This document shows positions 45,680-55,195 of a stretch of 64,000 nucleotides of DNA, piece after piece (the stretch's first letter is position 1; every line of letters starts with the position of its first letter). The stretch covers positions 966,077-1,030,076 of the forward strand of contig NZ_CM001436.1 in the NCBI RefSeq assembly GCF_000243255.1. The letters run 5' to 3'. The position numbers and the translations under genes are program-made. The notes below the pieces were generated by a model, which was not told the DNA's origin, searched no databases, and saw only the letters and a list, made by a program, of their open reading frames with translations. This DNA is from Methanoplanus limicola DSM 2279 (lineage in GTDB: Archaea > Halobacteriota > Methanomicrobia > Methanomicrobiales > Methanomicrobiaceae).

Positions 45680-46888
45680 TCACATCAGTTCAAGCGACCA
45701 CAAAATAACGGGGAGCATAATTGCACCCATACATGACACCCTCCTGACATTAATTATCGAAGGTACAACTCCGACAGCAGTCGCAAGTGCCAGGATGAAA
45801 AGGCCATACGGACCGGTCAATATGAAACTGAGAATAACACAGAATATAATTACAGTTATTCCAACATTCCGGACATTTAAACCCTTAAAAATACCCATAC
45901 GTCCTGCAAGGAAGAATGTAATCAGGTAAGCTGCAAGAGCCGCAAGTGCTCCGAATGCAGCAAGGAGCATCATGGGCGGGAGATCGATCAGGGAAATTGC
46001 AACCATAATGCCGTTTCTGGTTCTTGAAAGGGCATAGAGAGCCGCAAGACCTAAGAAAGCATTGGCTGTATTTGCAGCACCGGTAGCCACAATAAAACCA
46101 CCGCCATCCTCATCATAATTTATAAAAGAGGCTAAAACGGCATTGGCAGATGCATTCGAGAGGCCCGGAAGCCATCCGACAACAGCCCCGGCAACAGTAC
46201 CTGCAAGACTGCATTTAAGTATTGGACTGTCCCGGCCCAACCCGGAATTATTAACCTGCTCAGGCATCACACCTCCGGATGAGAAGAGCAGAACAGAAAT
46301 ACCAAAAAGACCGGTCAGAAGCGGCATAAGTATCCCTGATGCCCCCGCAATTCCGGCTGCGGGATATGGATAATTAAATGTAAACACACCCAGAATTCCG
46401 GATGTCAGAAAAACGGCGGTGAACCACTCCGGAGATTCGGACGAGAGCGCCAGAACACCTGCAACAGCGATCAGTAAAATGCCAATCCACCAGTCTATAT
46501 AATCCTGAAATAACGGAAGAAGAGTAAAGAACAATATAATCAGCGGCATTGAGAATATGACTGAATAAAGGCCGCCGACCGCAGAGAGGCGCACGGCCTC
46601 ACTGCCCCTTCCTTTAAGTACGAAATTGTGCGCCGGAAGAACAGTTATTGCAGTATCTGCGTCAGGAATTCCAAATACTGTTGAGGGAATTATGTCCAGA
46701 AACGTATGGGTTACCAGGGCAGAGAAGAGAGATACCGCCATAGCCTCAGGTCCTAAAATCAGAAGAACTGCCGCCTGGAAAGAGAGAAGAAATCCTGCCA
46801 TCGTATTTGCATGAATTCCCGGAATCAGTCCGCTGATGATTCCCATAATAAGGCCCAGAAAAAGACCTGCGAATAATTCAGGCAACAA
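45680..46888 (-). CDS. TctA-family (COG1784) membrane permease
   Basis: 402 residues with ~10-12 hydrophobic segments. N-terminal GLIMGIISGLIPGIHANTMAG and VTHTFLDIIPSTVFGIPDAD, then a repeat-like central GWLPGLSNASANAVLASF, are the inverted TctA/DUF112 signature. Bacterial TctA with TctB and TctC takes up tricarboxylates. No TctB or TctC gene is adjacent, and the archaeal group is usually solitary, so the substrate is unknown. Confidence 0.88.
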   Translation of the reverse strand: MLPELFAGLFLGLIMGIISGLIPGIHANTMAGFLLSFQAAVLLILGPEAMAVSLFSALVTHTFLDIIPSTVFGIPDADTAITVLPAHNFVLKGRGSEAVRLSAVGGLYSVIFSMPLIILFFTLLPLFQDYIDWWIGILLIAVAGVLALSSESPEWFTAVFLTSGILGVFTFNYPYPAAGIAGASGILMPLLTGLFGISVLLFSSGGVMPEQVNNSGLGRDSPILKCSLAGTVAGAVVGWLPGLSNASANAVLASFINYDEDGGGFIVATGAANTANAFLGLAALYALSRTRNGIMVAISLIDLPPMMLLAAFGALAALAAYLITFFLAGRMGIFKGLNVRNVGITVIIFCVILSFILTGPYGLFILALATAVGVVPSIINVRRVSCMGAIMLPVILWSLELM

Positions 46889-47036
46889 CTTTCAGTCACA
46901 TCCGCTAACCTGATATTCTGCCGGCACTGCAATAAGAATTCTGATTTTATCCCAAAAACCTGCCGCAATAAAGATTAACCCGGCATCCGGATTTTGAGAT
47001 AGTTTTTATCTGTATCAATCATATATTCATGATACA

Positions 47037-47726
47037 ATGAGAATCGCAGTCACAAGACTGAAGGAGAAAGCCGGGAGAGACAGGGAAACCTGCAAAGAAT
47101 ACGGCCACACCTGTAATACAGTCTCACCGATGAAGTCTGAAATATACCATGATTCAGCGGATATATTTATTGAAAAGGCAAATAACGGAAATTATGACTG
47201 CATATTCTTTACAAGTGCACTTCCGGCCGCTATAATCGCTCCACGCCTCAGGATCAGTGCAAGAGTTGTTGCAATAGGCCCGCAGACTGCCGCAACACTT
47301 GAAAAATACGGCATAAAAACCGAGATACTCCCCGCCTTTTATTCAAGGGATTTTGCACCATACCTTGGCGGGTGGCTGAAAGGTAAAAATATCGGAATAC
47401 CTCGTGCAGATGTACCCAATCCGGAACTCATCAGGTCTGTTGAGGAGGGCGGAGGAATTGTCGATGAGATTCCGGTCTATGCCCTAGAGGCCACAGGCGA
47501 GAGACTCAGACTTGAAGATGCCGATGCAGTACTCTTCACAAGCGCAAATTCATTCTCACTTGCAGTATGGGATAAAGAGACAGAGATTATCAAAATTGCA
47601 ATAGGCGATATTACCGCAGAAAGAATGAAGGATGCAGGAATAATTCCGGATGTTACAGGCGACGGGTCACTGAAAGGAACACTAAGGGAACTGAACAGAT
47701 ATACTGATAATTTAAAGAGAGACTGA
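47037..47726 (+). CDS. hemD: Uroporphyrinogen-III synthase
   Basis: 229 residues. Two-lobed HemD fold with N-terminal MRIAVTRLKEKAG, YDCIFFTSALPAAII, VVAIGPQTAATLEKYGI and second-lobe DAVLFTSANSFSLAV. It closes hydroxymethylbilane to uroporphyrinogen III, the precursor of cofactor F430, sirohaem and cobamides in methanogens. Other haem genes are not in the window. The next gene starts one base after its stop. Confidence 0.9.
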   Translation: MRIAVTRLKEKAGRDRETCKEYGHTCNTVSPMKSEIYHDSADIFIEKANNGNYDCIFFTSALPAAIIAPRLRISARVVAIGPQTAATLEKYGIKTEILPAFYSRDFAPYLGGWLKGKNIGIPRADVPNPELIRSVEEGGGIVDEIPVYALEATGERLRLEDADAVLFTSANSFSLAVWDKETEIIKIAIGDITAERMKDAGIIPDVTGDGSLKGTLRELNRYTDNLKRD

Positions 47727-47727
47727 A

Positions 47728-48669
47728 ATGGTTACTGATGCAGAGATAAGTAAAAAGATAAAGAGCGGGATTATTGTCATAGACAAACCGCAGGGCCCTT
47801 CAAGCCACCAGGTTACTGCGTGGGTAAAGGAGATACTTGGCGGTGAGAAGACAGGCCACGGAGGAACTCTGGACCCGATGGTCTCAGGCTTGCTTGTGAT
47901 AATGCTCGGACGGACAGTAAAACTTGCCCCCGTTCTGTTAAACCACAGAAAAGAGTATGTCGCACTGCTCAGGCTTCACGGGGATGCAAAAAGAGAGGAA
48001 ATCGAAAGAGTTGTATCGGAGTTTAAGGGGAAGGTCTACCAGAGGCCGCCAAGAAAAAGCGCTGTGAAAAGGCAGCTCAGAATCAGGGAGATGTATGACA
48101 TTGAAGTCCTTGATGTAAAAGACAGACTTGTTCTGCTGAGGGTAGACTGTGAGGCAGGAACATATATCAGGTCATTATGTATCCATATCGGGTTCGCACT
48201 TGGCACAGGTGGGCAGATGGTGGAACTCCGGAGAACAAAATCAGGCCCTTTTACAGAGAAGGACTGCATAAGGCTTCATGACTTAAAGGATGCCGCGGTT
48301 TATGAAGAGGAGGGAGAACCTGCTATGCTCTCTGAGATGATCCTGCCGGCAGAAAGACTTGTTGATACAATGCCAAAGGTTGTCATCCGCGATTCCGCTG
48401 TTGACGCCATATGCAGAGGAGCCGCGCTTGCCGGGGTAGGCGTTCTTCAGAAAGAGAGCTACAAAAGAGGAAGCACAGTTGCGGTAATGACAGATAAGGG
48501 GGAACTTGTCTGCACTGCCAAAGCCTTAGTTTCATCCGAGGAATATAAACCCGGAGATACGGGAATTGTTGCAGGATCAGTTGCCGTAATCATGGAACCC
48601 GGAACATATCCACGCGGGTGGACAAAGAAACCAAAGGATGCAGAAAAAAAAGCTGATAAAAGGGCATAA
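47728..48669 (+). CDS. Archaeal Cbf5/TruB-type tRNA/rRNA pseudouridine synthase
   Basis: 313 residues. Catalytic motif GHGGTLDPMVSGLL with D49, IVIDKPQGPSSHQV near the start, KRQLRIREMYDIEVLD, CEAGTYIRSLCIHIG, and a C-terminal PUA domain (~225-300, VVIRDSAVDAICRGAALAG; YKPGDTGIVAGSVAVI). With Nop10, Gar1 and L7Ae it forms the H/ACA sRNP and also makes tRNA Psi55. Basic tail KKPKDAEKKADKRA. Start ATG 47728 follows hemD with a one-base gap. Confidence 0.95.
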   Translation: MVTDAEISKKIKSGIIVIDKPQGPSSHQVTAWVKEILGGEKTGHGGTLDPMVSGLLVIMLGRTVKLAPVLLNHRKEYVALLRLHGDAKREEIERVVSEFKGKVYQRPPRKSAVKRQLRIREMYDIEVLDVKDRLVLLRVDCEAGTYIRSLCIHIGFALGTGGQMVELRRTKSGPFTEKDCIRLHDLKDAAVYEEEGEPAMLSEMILPAERLVDTMPKVVIRDSAVDAICRGAALAGVGVLQKESYKRGSTVAVMTDKGELVCTAKALVSSEEYKPGDTGIVAGSVAVIMEPGTYPRGWTKKPKDAEKKADKRA

Positions 48670-48910
48670 ACGGATGTTGACTGCATCAAACTAAAAATCA
48701 TATGAAATCCTTCACCACTGAAATCAGGGAGGCGGAATTCAGGAAAAATAATCATTTTTATCCGGAAAACTGATAATTGCAGGTATTTACAGTTATTATT
48801 GCGGATCGGCAGTATATAAAATTCTCCGGACAAAAGGGATAGAATTAATAAAACCGGAGTCCTATAAAATAAGGCACAGGAAGTGTGCATGATTTCTTTA
48901 CACTTTTTCT

Positions 48911-48996
48911 GCTGAGGTAGTCTAGTCTGGAAGGGCGCAGGCCTGGAAAGCCTGTGGGGCATCCGCCCCTCGGGAGTTCAAATCTCCCCCTCAGCG
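48911..48996 (+). tRNA. tRNA-Ser (GGA anticodon)
   Basis: 86 bases, class II. Acceptor GCTGAGG pairs with CCTCAGC, discriminator G. Anticodon loop CTGGAAA within GCAGGC...GCCTGT gives GGA; long variable arm GGGGCATCCGCCCC; T arm GGGAGTTCAAATCTCCC. A TATA-like CTATAAAATA lies at 48862-48871, about 45 bases upstream. Confidence 0.94.
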
Positions 48997-49188
48997 CTCA
49001 GACAACCCGCTTTAATTAAAGCACATAATGTTTATGAATATATCCTAATTAATTAAAATCTCTGATTGAAAACCCGGACCTGTGATTATTATTAACTGTG
49101 GACAAATAAACCACACTGAAAAAAAAGATTAATTAATCAGACTATATTAAATGGTAAGAGATTTTCCGGAACACACATTTCTGCTTAT

Positions 49189-49524
49189 TCACCGGTTTTG
49201 CTGAAGCTTCTGCAGAATCTGTTGCTGTTTCTTTATCTCCTGCTCCTGCTGTTTCCAGTTTTTCTCATGGTTCTGCTGCTGCTGTGAAACTTTTTCCACC
49301 TGCTTTTGAAGTTGCTGAATCTGCTGAACCTGTTGCTTCTCCTGCTGTTCAAGATTTTTTATCTGGTTCAGATTCTGTTCCTCAAGCTGCTGAAGCTGTT
49401 TGATCTGACTTATCTGCTGCTCTTCATTCTTTTGCAGCTGTTTAAATCTCTCCTCCCAGTCATGACCTGCTGACTGGCCCCGGTACTGCCCTGGCTGATC
49501 TTTCTGCTCAATATTTGGTGCCAT
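49189..49524 (-). CDS. Glutamine-rich coiled-coil protein of unknown function
   Basis: 111 residues, about a third Gln. After MAPNIEQKDQPGQYRGQSAG there is a single long predicted coiled coil (~25-110) built from short units such as QIKQLQQLEEQ, QIKNLEQQEKQ and QIQQLQKQ, with Leu/Ile spacing consistent with heptads. No signal peptide or membrane segment. The start is well supported: GGGAGGT lies seven to eight bases before ATG. No family is recognised. Codon use is mostly CAG, so it is not simple repeat slippage. Confidence 0.75.
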   Translation of the reverse strand: MAPNIEQKDQPGQYRGQSAGHDWEERFKQLQKNEEQQISQIKQLQQLEEQNLNQIKNLEQQEKQQVQQIQQLQKQVEKVSQQQQNHEKNWKQQEQEIKKQQQILQKLQQNR

Positions 49525-50602
49525 TTTTTTACCTCCCTAAAAGGATTATTTGATAATTTACATTCATAAATAAACATTTATGCCGGGAGAACTGTTTTTA
49601 CAGTCTGAATTAATGGTAAGAAAAACAGGGTGACAAAAGAGTAAAATAACCTGTAAAATTCATTAAAATAAAAAAATCCTCTCAGATTAAAAATATCAGA
49701 AGCGCCGGCAAAAACTGCATTCAGCCACTGACAAAGAGAACAAAATACATAATAACAGATATATTTCCGGATAAATAATTTGATCAGCAAAGGAGAGTGC
49801 AATCCCGGGCTATCACCCGGAAATCCTGGGTGTTTGACAGGATTCCGGGTGAAAACATGGTTCTCTGGGATTGGGATTGGGGATTTCAATTTCCAGATTA
49901 TATATTTTGCCTGCTTCTCCCTTTCATTGTTTTGCCGGCAGATGAAAGGGAATTATCTTTGGCACATCAATTAGTTTGTTCGGTTGTATTTGGGACCATT
50001 TTTATGAAGGTACACATCTTACCTTCATTTCAGAGATTAAGACACTTAGGTCTTAAACCCATATCTGGTATTCACATCATTTTACTCCGGAAACAGAGCC
50101 GAAAGGATTACAAACCTCAGGGCATTTTTCCGGTGCATGAGCCATATGCCATTTTATTTAGCCAATAAATCAATAATGACTTCTGAATAACATCGGATTC
50201 AAAGATGAAAACCAGCATACAATCTTTCTCCTGCAACATATGTAAGTATTTGAATGATTAAATGCTGATTTCTGCGTATTCGCAGGGTTTAACTGCAAAT
50301 AAAACCATTCACTCTTCTTCAGCTATCACCCCCCGGACAACTCAGAATTTTTATCACCACAGATATATTAAAACATATGCGGGGCACTCACAATATAAAG
50401 GGTGAAAATACAGTCAGTACATCTTTAAAAGTATCATAAGCAACATTCATAAATAATTATCAGTTATGCCATGCAGAATATCGCCGTCCTGCCACCGTTC
50501 CGGAACAGAATAATCAGGTCATTCACAGGCATAATCAGAGAGATAACCAAAAAAATGGCAGACCAGAAATATATCCTGAAAAATCAGCCATAATTCCGTC
50601 AT
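49525..50602. other. Orphan ~1.1-kb region without a convincing gene
   Basis: The longest gene-free stretch. A plus-strand frame of 123 codons (49797-50168) and a minus-strand frame of 103 codons (49578-49889) exist but have no ribosome site, family resemblance or normal composition. The region contains a strong hairpin (49813-49852) followed by four G runs (49847-49897), while the remainder is AT-rich and unremarkable. It may be a relic, a noncoding RNA locus or a degraded insertion. Confidence 0.45.
49813..49852 (+). ncRNA. Strong hairpin, possible RNA element
   Basis: TCACCCGGAAATCCTG (49813-49828) pairs with CAGGATTCCGGGTGA (49838-49852) across a 9-base loop with a single bulged A, giving 15 pairs. 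GC-rich against an AT-rich background. Followed by GGGATTGGGATTGGGG. No T-run follows closely, so a simple terminator is unlikely. RNA status is unproven. Confidence 0.3.
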
Positions 50603-51187
50603 TCACTTAGCCTTTCTTGTGTACCTTGCAAGTCCGCGTTTAGGAATCCTCCCATCCGCGGAGAACATTGCCCCCCCGGCATGCCTGATGTCCTCAATTG
50701 TGTAAAAAGCATTTGGATTGTACTTATGCACCTGCCTTAATGCCTCAGATATGTCTTTCCTCTTAACAACCGAATAAATAATACTGACTGGCCCAAACTG
50801 ACCCATTGCATCCACAGAAGTCGTCCGGAATCCAGACTCCTTTAACTGGAAGATAAGCTCCTCTGCATTATACTGCGTAATAACCCTGACAACAGATATT
50901 CCAAGGGCCATCTTCTCCTCTATAGTAATTCCGACATAATTTCCGGCTGCAAAACCAAGTGCATAAGCCAGAAATGCAGCAGGAGAGAGACCCTGGCTGA
51001 AAACTTCTGATATTGCAAGAAGCCATATACTTATCTCAAAAAATCCAAGAACAGCCGAGAGTAACTTCATACCCCTGGATATGAAGATGATTCTGAGAGT
51101 TCCGCATGTAACATCAGCAATCCTTGCAAAAAATATCAGTGCCGGCAATATTAAAAAACTTAAAATCTCCGGATCTATAGTAACCAA
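50603..51187 (-). CDS. DUF2179/DUF5698 membrane protein
   Basis: 194 residues from TTG 51187, chosen because AGGAGGGAG lies seven bases before it; the frame extends to 51229. Three membrane segments (PEILSFLILPALIFFARIAD; MKLLSAVLGFFEISIWLLAI; AAFLAYALGFAAGNYVGI) then EEKMALGISVVRVITQYNA and a C-terminal soluble domain PVSIIYSVVKRKDISEAL with FYTIEDIRHA. The soluble part is the DUF2179 ligand-binding-like domain seen in YitT-type proteins. Function unknown. Confidence 0.88.
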   Translation of the reverse strand: MVTIDPEILSFLILPALIFFARIADVTCGTLRIIFISRGMKLLSAVLGFFEISIWLLAISEVFSQGLSPAAFLAYALGFAAGNYVGITIEEKMALGISVVRVITQYNAEELIFQLKESGFRTTSVDAMGQFGPVSIIYSVVKRKDISEALRQVHKYNPNAFYTIEDIRHAGGAMFSADGRIPKRGLARYTRKAK

Positions 51188-51311
51188 AAATACACTCCCT
51201 CCTATATTAAGGATAAAACATATGACCATTTATCACTTTTGGACAGAGCATAAAAACAAAAAAACGCCATACAATTATAAAATATCTGACTGAGATCTAA
51301 TAGTAACAAAG

Positions 51312-51743
51312 ATGAGACGAAACACATATTTCATAATAGTCGCAGGAATTGCATTCCTGGAGCTATGTCTCCTCTGGTGGTCTATAAACAATCCTCCAAA
51401 GCCGCCCGGAAGGGAAATTCTGGCAATATTAATCGCTGCCGGAATTATTATCGCACTTCTGCTTAAAGGAAAAACTGAGGATTTACCGGCGGGAGATGAA
51501 AGGCTTCATTTAATTAATGAGAAGTCCGCGATTAAAACGCTCCAGATCACCTGGGTTCTGCTTTTCTCCTTCGCAGCATCATCAATTGTTTTCATTGTAA
51601 ACAGAGGAGACTTCTTCATAAAACATTTCCTTGGATTCCCGTTCATCCAGATGCTGATACTGTTTTCCGTAATTGTGATCTTTGCAGCATTCAGAATATA
51701 TTACACAGATAAATACGGAGGATTCGACTCCGATGAGGAATAA
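51312..51743 (+). CDS. Small membrane protein (DUF2178-like)
   Basis: 143 residues with four hydrophobic segments (YFIIVAGIAFLELCLLWWSI; REILAILIAAGIIIALLLKG; WVLLFSFAASSIVFIVN; IQMLILFSVIVIFAAFRIYY) and a cytoplasmic-type GDERLHLINEKSAIKTLQ, which resembles DUF2178. The last 11 bases overlap the HTH regulator gene, a common pairing in which a membrane protein and a small Cro/CI regulator are coupled. Role unknown. Confidence 0.72.
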   Translation: MRRNTYFIIVAGIAFLELCLLWWSINNPPKPPGREILAILIAAGIIIALLLKGKTEDLPAGDERLHLINEKSAIKTLQITWVLLFSFAASSIVFIVNRGDFFIKHFLGFPFIQMLILFSVIVIFAAFRIYYTDKYGGFDSDEE

Positions 51744-51924
51744 TATCAAGGTTTTCCGTGCAATGAATGATATGACACAGCAAGACCTTGCAGAAAAGGT
51801 AGGAGTTACAAGACAGACAATACTTGCAATAGAAAAAGGGAAATATGACCCTTCATTAAGCCTTGCCTTCAAAATATCAAGAGTATTTAATGTAAATGTA
51901 GAAGATGTATTCTTCTATGATTAA
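51733..51924 (+). CDS. Small Cro/CI-type HTH regulator
   Basis: 63 residues from ATG 51733 inside the end of the preceding gene: MRNNIKVFRAMNDMTQQDLA, then EKVGVTRQTILAIEKGKYDP, LSLAFKISRVFNVNVEDVF. A single helix-turn-helix of the YozG/XRE type. Such proteins usually repress their own operon, here with the DUF2178-like membrane protein. Confidence 0.93.
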   Translation: MRNNIKVFRAMNDMTQQDLAEKVGVTRQTILAIEKGKYDPSLSLAFKISRVFNVNVEDVFFYD

Positions 51925-51968
51925 AATTATTTCATCAGTTGGAACATAATTAACCCCAAAAAATTTCT

Positions 51969-53189
51969 TCATTCCGCCCTTAATGCCTCAATGGGATCAA
52001 GATTAGATGCCCTCCATGCAGGATATATTCCCGACAGGACACAGACCATAACACCAATAAAAACTCCGACCGGGATATAAATCATACTCTCAGGCATAAA
52101 GAAATAATCCGTTGTGCCAATCATCCCGAATGTCAGAGCATATCCGCCAATAAAACTGCATACCGCACCTATAACTGAACCGATGATTCCAAGAAGCAGT
52201 GATTCATAGAGAAACATCCTTCTTATCTCCCTTCTCTTTGTACCGATACTCCTTAAAATACCAATCTCCTTTATTCTTTCAGTAACTGACATCATCATCA
52301 CATTGAAGATGGAAACCGCTGCAACAAGAAGGGAAATCGCACCAATTGCAGTCATAAACGAGGTAATTGTCCCAAGTGACTCACTTATTCTCTCAAGCAT
52401 TGATCCGGAGTCCTGAATCCTCACCTCATCTTCACGGTAATTGAGCTGCCTGTCAATCTCCTCTTCAAGTTCTTCAATATCATCTATATCTGCGGCAATC
52501 ACGTTCACCTGGTCATACTCACCTTCACCGCCGTAAAATGAGGTGAACCATTTCCCGTCCGCAAGAATGGCATTATCTGAATTTAAATCCATGGACATAC
52601 CTTTCTCTTCTAAAATACCATTGACTTTGACCGTGCTCTGCCCCTCATCCTCATCTCCGACCTTAATCCTGCTTCCGACTTTAAGATCATATCTCTCTGC
52701 GAGTGTAGGCCCTACAACAACACCGCTGATGCTTACAGGATATGTACCTTCCGCAATCTCAACAAGTTCAGGAATTATTGAGGGATCAAGACCGTATATC
52801 GTTGCCCGGCCATCCTTACCGCCGGCACTTATAGTATCAGACTCCGAATATAGAGCAACAACAAGATTTTCAGCCCCGGTAATTTTCTCAATGGTTCTGA
52901 GTTGCTTTTCATCAATATATTCATCGTCATCTAAAGAACTGCCACTGTTTCCACCGGGTCTTCCCATATCACCACCGCTGCCCCCTCCACTGTCCGGAGA
53001 GATCATTATAATGTTGCCGCTCTCAGAAAGCTGTGCAGTAACAGAGAGAGTCATATTGGCGCCCATTATTCCGATTGACGTGATTGCAACGACACCGATC
53101 ACAATACCAATTGCTGCAAGTAGTGAACGGAGAAAATTAAGCCTGATATTCCTGAGGGACAGCTCAAAGAATATATCCTTAATTATCAT
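51969..53189 (-). CDS. MacB-type ABC transporter permease
   Basis: 406 residues. N-terminal membrane segment with LRSLLAAIGIVIGVVAITSIG, a large external MacB_PCD domain (~50-280) with a low-complexity Gly/Ser loop (SPDSGGGSGGDMGRPGGNSG), and three C-terminal membrane helices including SVTERIKEIGILRSIGTKRREIRRM, the FtsX coupling motif, ending IYPAWRASNLDPIEALRAE. This class moves lipids, peptides or proteins outward or works mechanically. Overlaps the ATPase gene by 11 bases. Confidence 0.93.
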   Translation of the reverse strand: MIIKDIFFELSLRNIRLNFLRSLLAAIGIVIGVVAITSIGIMGANMTLSVTAQLSESGNIIMISPDSGGGSGGDMGRPGGNSGSSLDDDEYIDEKQLRTIEKITGAENLVVALYSESDTISAGGKDGRATIYGLDPSIIPELVEIAEGTYPVSISGVVVGPTLAERYDLKVGSRIKVGDEDEGQSTVKVNGILEEKGMSMDLNSDNAILADGKWFTSFYGGEGEYDQVNVIAADIDDIEELEEEIDRQLNYREDEVRIQDSGSMLERISESLGTITSFMTAIGAISLLVAAVSIFNVMMMSVTERIKEIGILRSIGTKRREIRRMFLYESLLLGIIGSVIGAVCSFIGGYALTFGMIGTTDYFFMPESMIYIPVGVFIGVMVCVLSGIYPAWRASNLDPIEALRAE

Positions 53190-53922
53190 TCAGGTACCTC
53201 CCGTTATCACTCAGAATGCGTCCGTCCGAGATCACAATTTTCCTTTGCGCATATTCGGCAATATCATCCTCATGAGTGACCATCACGATGGTTCTGCCCT
53301 CTCGGTTGAGAACTGTCAGCATATCCATAATCTGTGCACTGGTCTTTGAATCCAGATTTCCGGTGGGCTCATCACATAAAAGAATAGCCGGATCGTTTAC
53401 AAGTGCCCTTGCCACCGCAACCCTCTGCTGCTGACCACCGGAAATTTCAGCCGGTTTATGCTTAAATCTCTTATCCTCAAGACCTACCATTTTAAGAAGT
53501 TTCTCAGGATACCCGGACTCGTCCTTTTTTTTATGCTTCAGGATGAGGGGATACTCCACATTCTCCCTGAGATCGAGGAGCGGAATTAAGTTGAACTTCT
53601 GGAAGATATACCCGATCTTGTCCCTTCTCAGTTCAGTCAGCTCATCATCATTCAGATCACGGACATTTCTGCCGTCAATATAGAGAGCCCCTGATGTAGG
53701 GAGATCAAGGCACCCGATCTGGTTCATAAGCGTTGACTTCCCTGAACCCGAAGGCCCCATTATTGCAACAAACTCACCTTTTTGGATATCAAGCGAAACA
53801 TCATCAAGAGCCACCACTTCATCAGACGGAAGAACATACACTTTTGTCACATTCTTAAGGCTGATTACAGGTTCCGGAGTCATCTGCTGCCACCTCCGAA
53901 AATCACTTCTTCCCCTTACCAA
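53179..53922 (-). CDS. MacB/LolD-type ABC transporter ATP-binding protein
   Basis: 247 residues. Walker A GPSGSGKST, Q-loop YIFQKFNLIPLLDL, signature ISGGQQQRV, Walker B AILLCDEPTGNLD and H-loop VTHEDD. The frame's first ~14 residues (MVRGRSDFRRWQQM) overlap the upstream gene; ATG within MTPEPVISLKNVTKVY (about 53880) is an alternative start. Pairs with the permease at 51969-53189. Confidence 0.94.
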   Translation of the reverse strand: MVRGRSDFRRWQQMTPEPVISLKNVTKVYVLPSDEVVALDDVSLDIQKGEFVAIMGPSGSGKSTLMNQIGCLDLPTSGALYIDGRNVRDLNDDELTELRRDKIGYIFQKFNLIPLLDLRENVEYPLILKHKKKDESGYPEKLLKMVGLEDKRFKHKPAEISGGQQQRVAVARALVNDPAILLCDEPTGNLDSKTSAQIMDMLTVLNREGRTIVMVTHEDDIAEYAQRKIVISDGRILSDNGRYLNDN

Positions 53923-55195
53923 GTTTTGCCTTCACTGCTTCAGATCCTTTTTTTATGTACCCTTTCTTCCACACAACTACAAGTCCAAGGCCGGCAATGA
54001 TGATGACAACGATCTCAAGGATTGGAATCTTTGAAAAGCCTCCGCCCATACCGCCCATCATGCCACCTCCGCCTCGTGGAGCGTTTGAACCACCTTCAAA
54101 GGAATCCGGTGATGAAGAATCTGAAGATACAGCAGACCCCGAACCTGATGAAACGGAATACTCCTTCTCATAGCCATTCCCGTTCAGGTCTTTGTATGTG
54201 ATTATTACAGGCATTTCACCTGTATTTTTACCACTCTGCAGCGTATAAGTGAGATCAAAACTTGAGAAGTCATCAGGTTCAAGGGAACCTATCACATACA
54301 TCTTATACGGATCAACAGGAACTGCCGGAGAACCAACTGTAACAACTATTGACATTGCATCCTCAAGTCCGGCATTGGTGATGTCACCACTGACAGTAGA
54401 GTAGCTTCCCGATGTTGTGGTCTTCACATTGTTTAAGATCGGTTCTGCACCTGTTTTGTCATCACCATAGAATACAGGAATAGAAACTGAGGAGATATGC
54501 TTATTTATGCCGTTTCTCCATAAAGCATCAAATTTAATATATTCAGCATCCGCCGGCGTAATATCAAATTTTATCTCACGTGACTCATCTGGATCAAGAT
54601 TTCCGATAAAATAACTTGTCTGGCCAGATGTGACTCCCTCTCCTGAAGGAGAGAGCTCAACTCCTTTTACTGCATTCTCCCTTGGATTGCCAATGAGAAG
54701 GATTATCTGATCCTCATTACCATTCTGCCATGAATCAGGTGAATCAATTACAGATATAGACAGTCCTGTGCTCTCAATTTTTACAGGGATATTATAGGAA
54801 AAACTGTTTGAACCTGTATAATCAAGATAAAATCTCGGGTAGTAAATCCCGTCCGGAGCATCGGCATCCACAGTGAATGAGAACTTCATCTCATTGCCTG
54901 CACCAATAGGGGTTACGGTGTCATAGGCATCATCGTTTACCACCGATATATCGCTGGAATATAGTTCGGCACGGTTTATAGAGACCGATTCTGTGCCTGT
55001 ATTTTTTACAGTAACTGTAATTATTCCGGTATCACCTTTTACAAAAACTTCCGGTGATATATCCACGTCAGTTACTGCAACATAGGTGTAGGCACTGCTT
55101 CCGGAATCATCTGCCGACACAATCCCGCAGAAAGACACTGCAATAAGGAATATTAAAATTCCTGAAAATATTCTTTGACTATTCATATTTATCAC
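53903..55195 (-). CDS. COG1361-type extracellular membrane-anchored protein
   Basis: 430 residues. Signal peptide IFSGILIFLIAVSFCGIVSA, then three or so Ig-like NEW3/CARDB-like domains (PEVFVKGDTGIITVTVKNTG; SYFIGNLDPDESREIKFDIT; YVIGSLEPDDFSSFDLTYTL), a Ser/Gly-rich linker, GGGMMGGMGGGFSK, one membrane helix (ILEIVVIIIAGLGLVVVWKK) and a basic tail. First gene of the operon with the ATPase and permease, so it is probably the external partner, comparable in position to MacA, though not homologous to it. Confidence 0.85.
   Translation of the reverse strand: MINMNSQRIFSGILIFLIAVSFCGIVSADDSGSSAYTYVAVTDVDISPEVFVKGDTGIITVTVKNTGTESVSINRAELYSSDISVVNDDAYDTVTPIGAGNEMKFSFTVDADAPDGIYYPRFYLDYTGSNSFSYNIPVKIESTGLSISVIDSPDSWQNGNEDQIILLIGNPRENAVKGVELSPSGEGVTSGQTSYFIGNLDPDESREIKFDITPADAEYIKFDALWRNGINKHISSVSIPVFYGDDKTGAEPILNNVKTTTSGSYSTVSGDITNAGLEDAMSIVVTVGSPAVPVDPYKMYVIGSLEPDDFSSFDLTYTLQSGKNTGEMPVIITYKDLNGNGYEKEYSVSSGSGSAVSSDSSSPDSFEGGSNAPRGGGGMMGGMGGGFSKIPILEIVVIIIAGLGLVVVWKKGYIKKGSEAVKAKLGKGKK

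Noticed and set aside
49797-50168. 123-codon plus-strand frame with aromatic-rich N-terminus
   Set aside because: No ribosome site, no family resemblance, and its first third is made of the hairpin and G-run sequence; more likely a chance frame.
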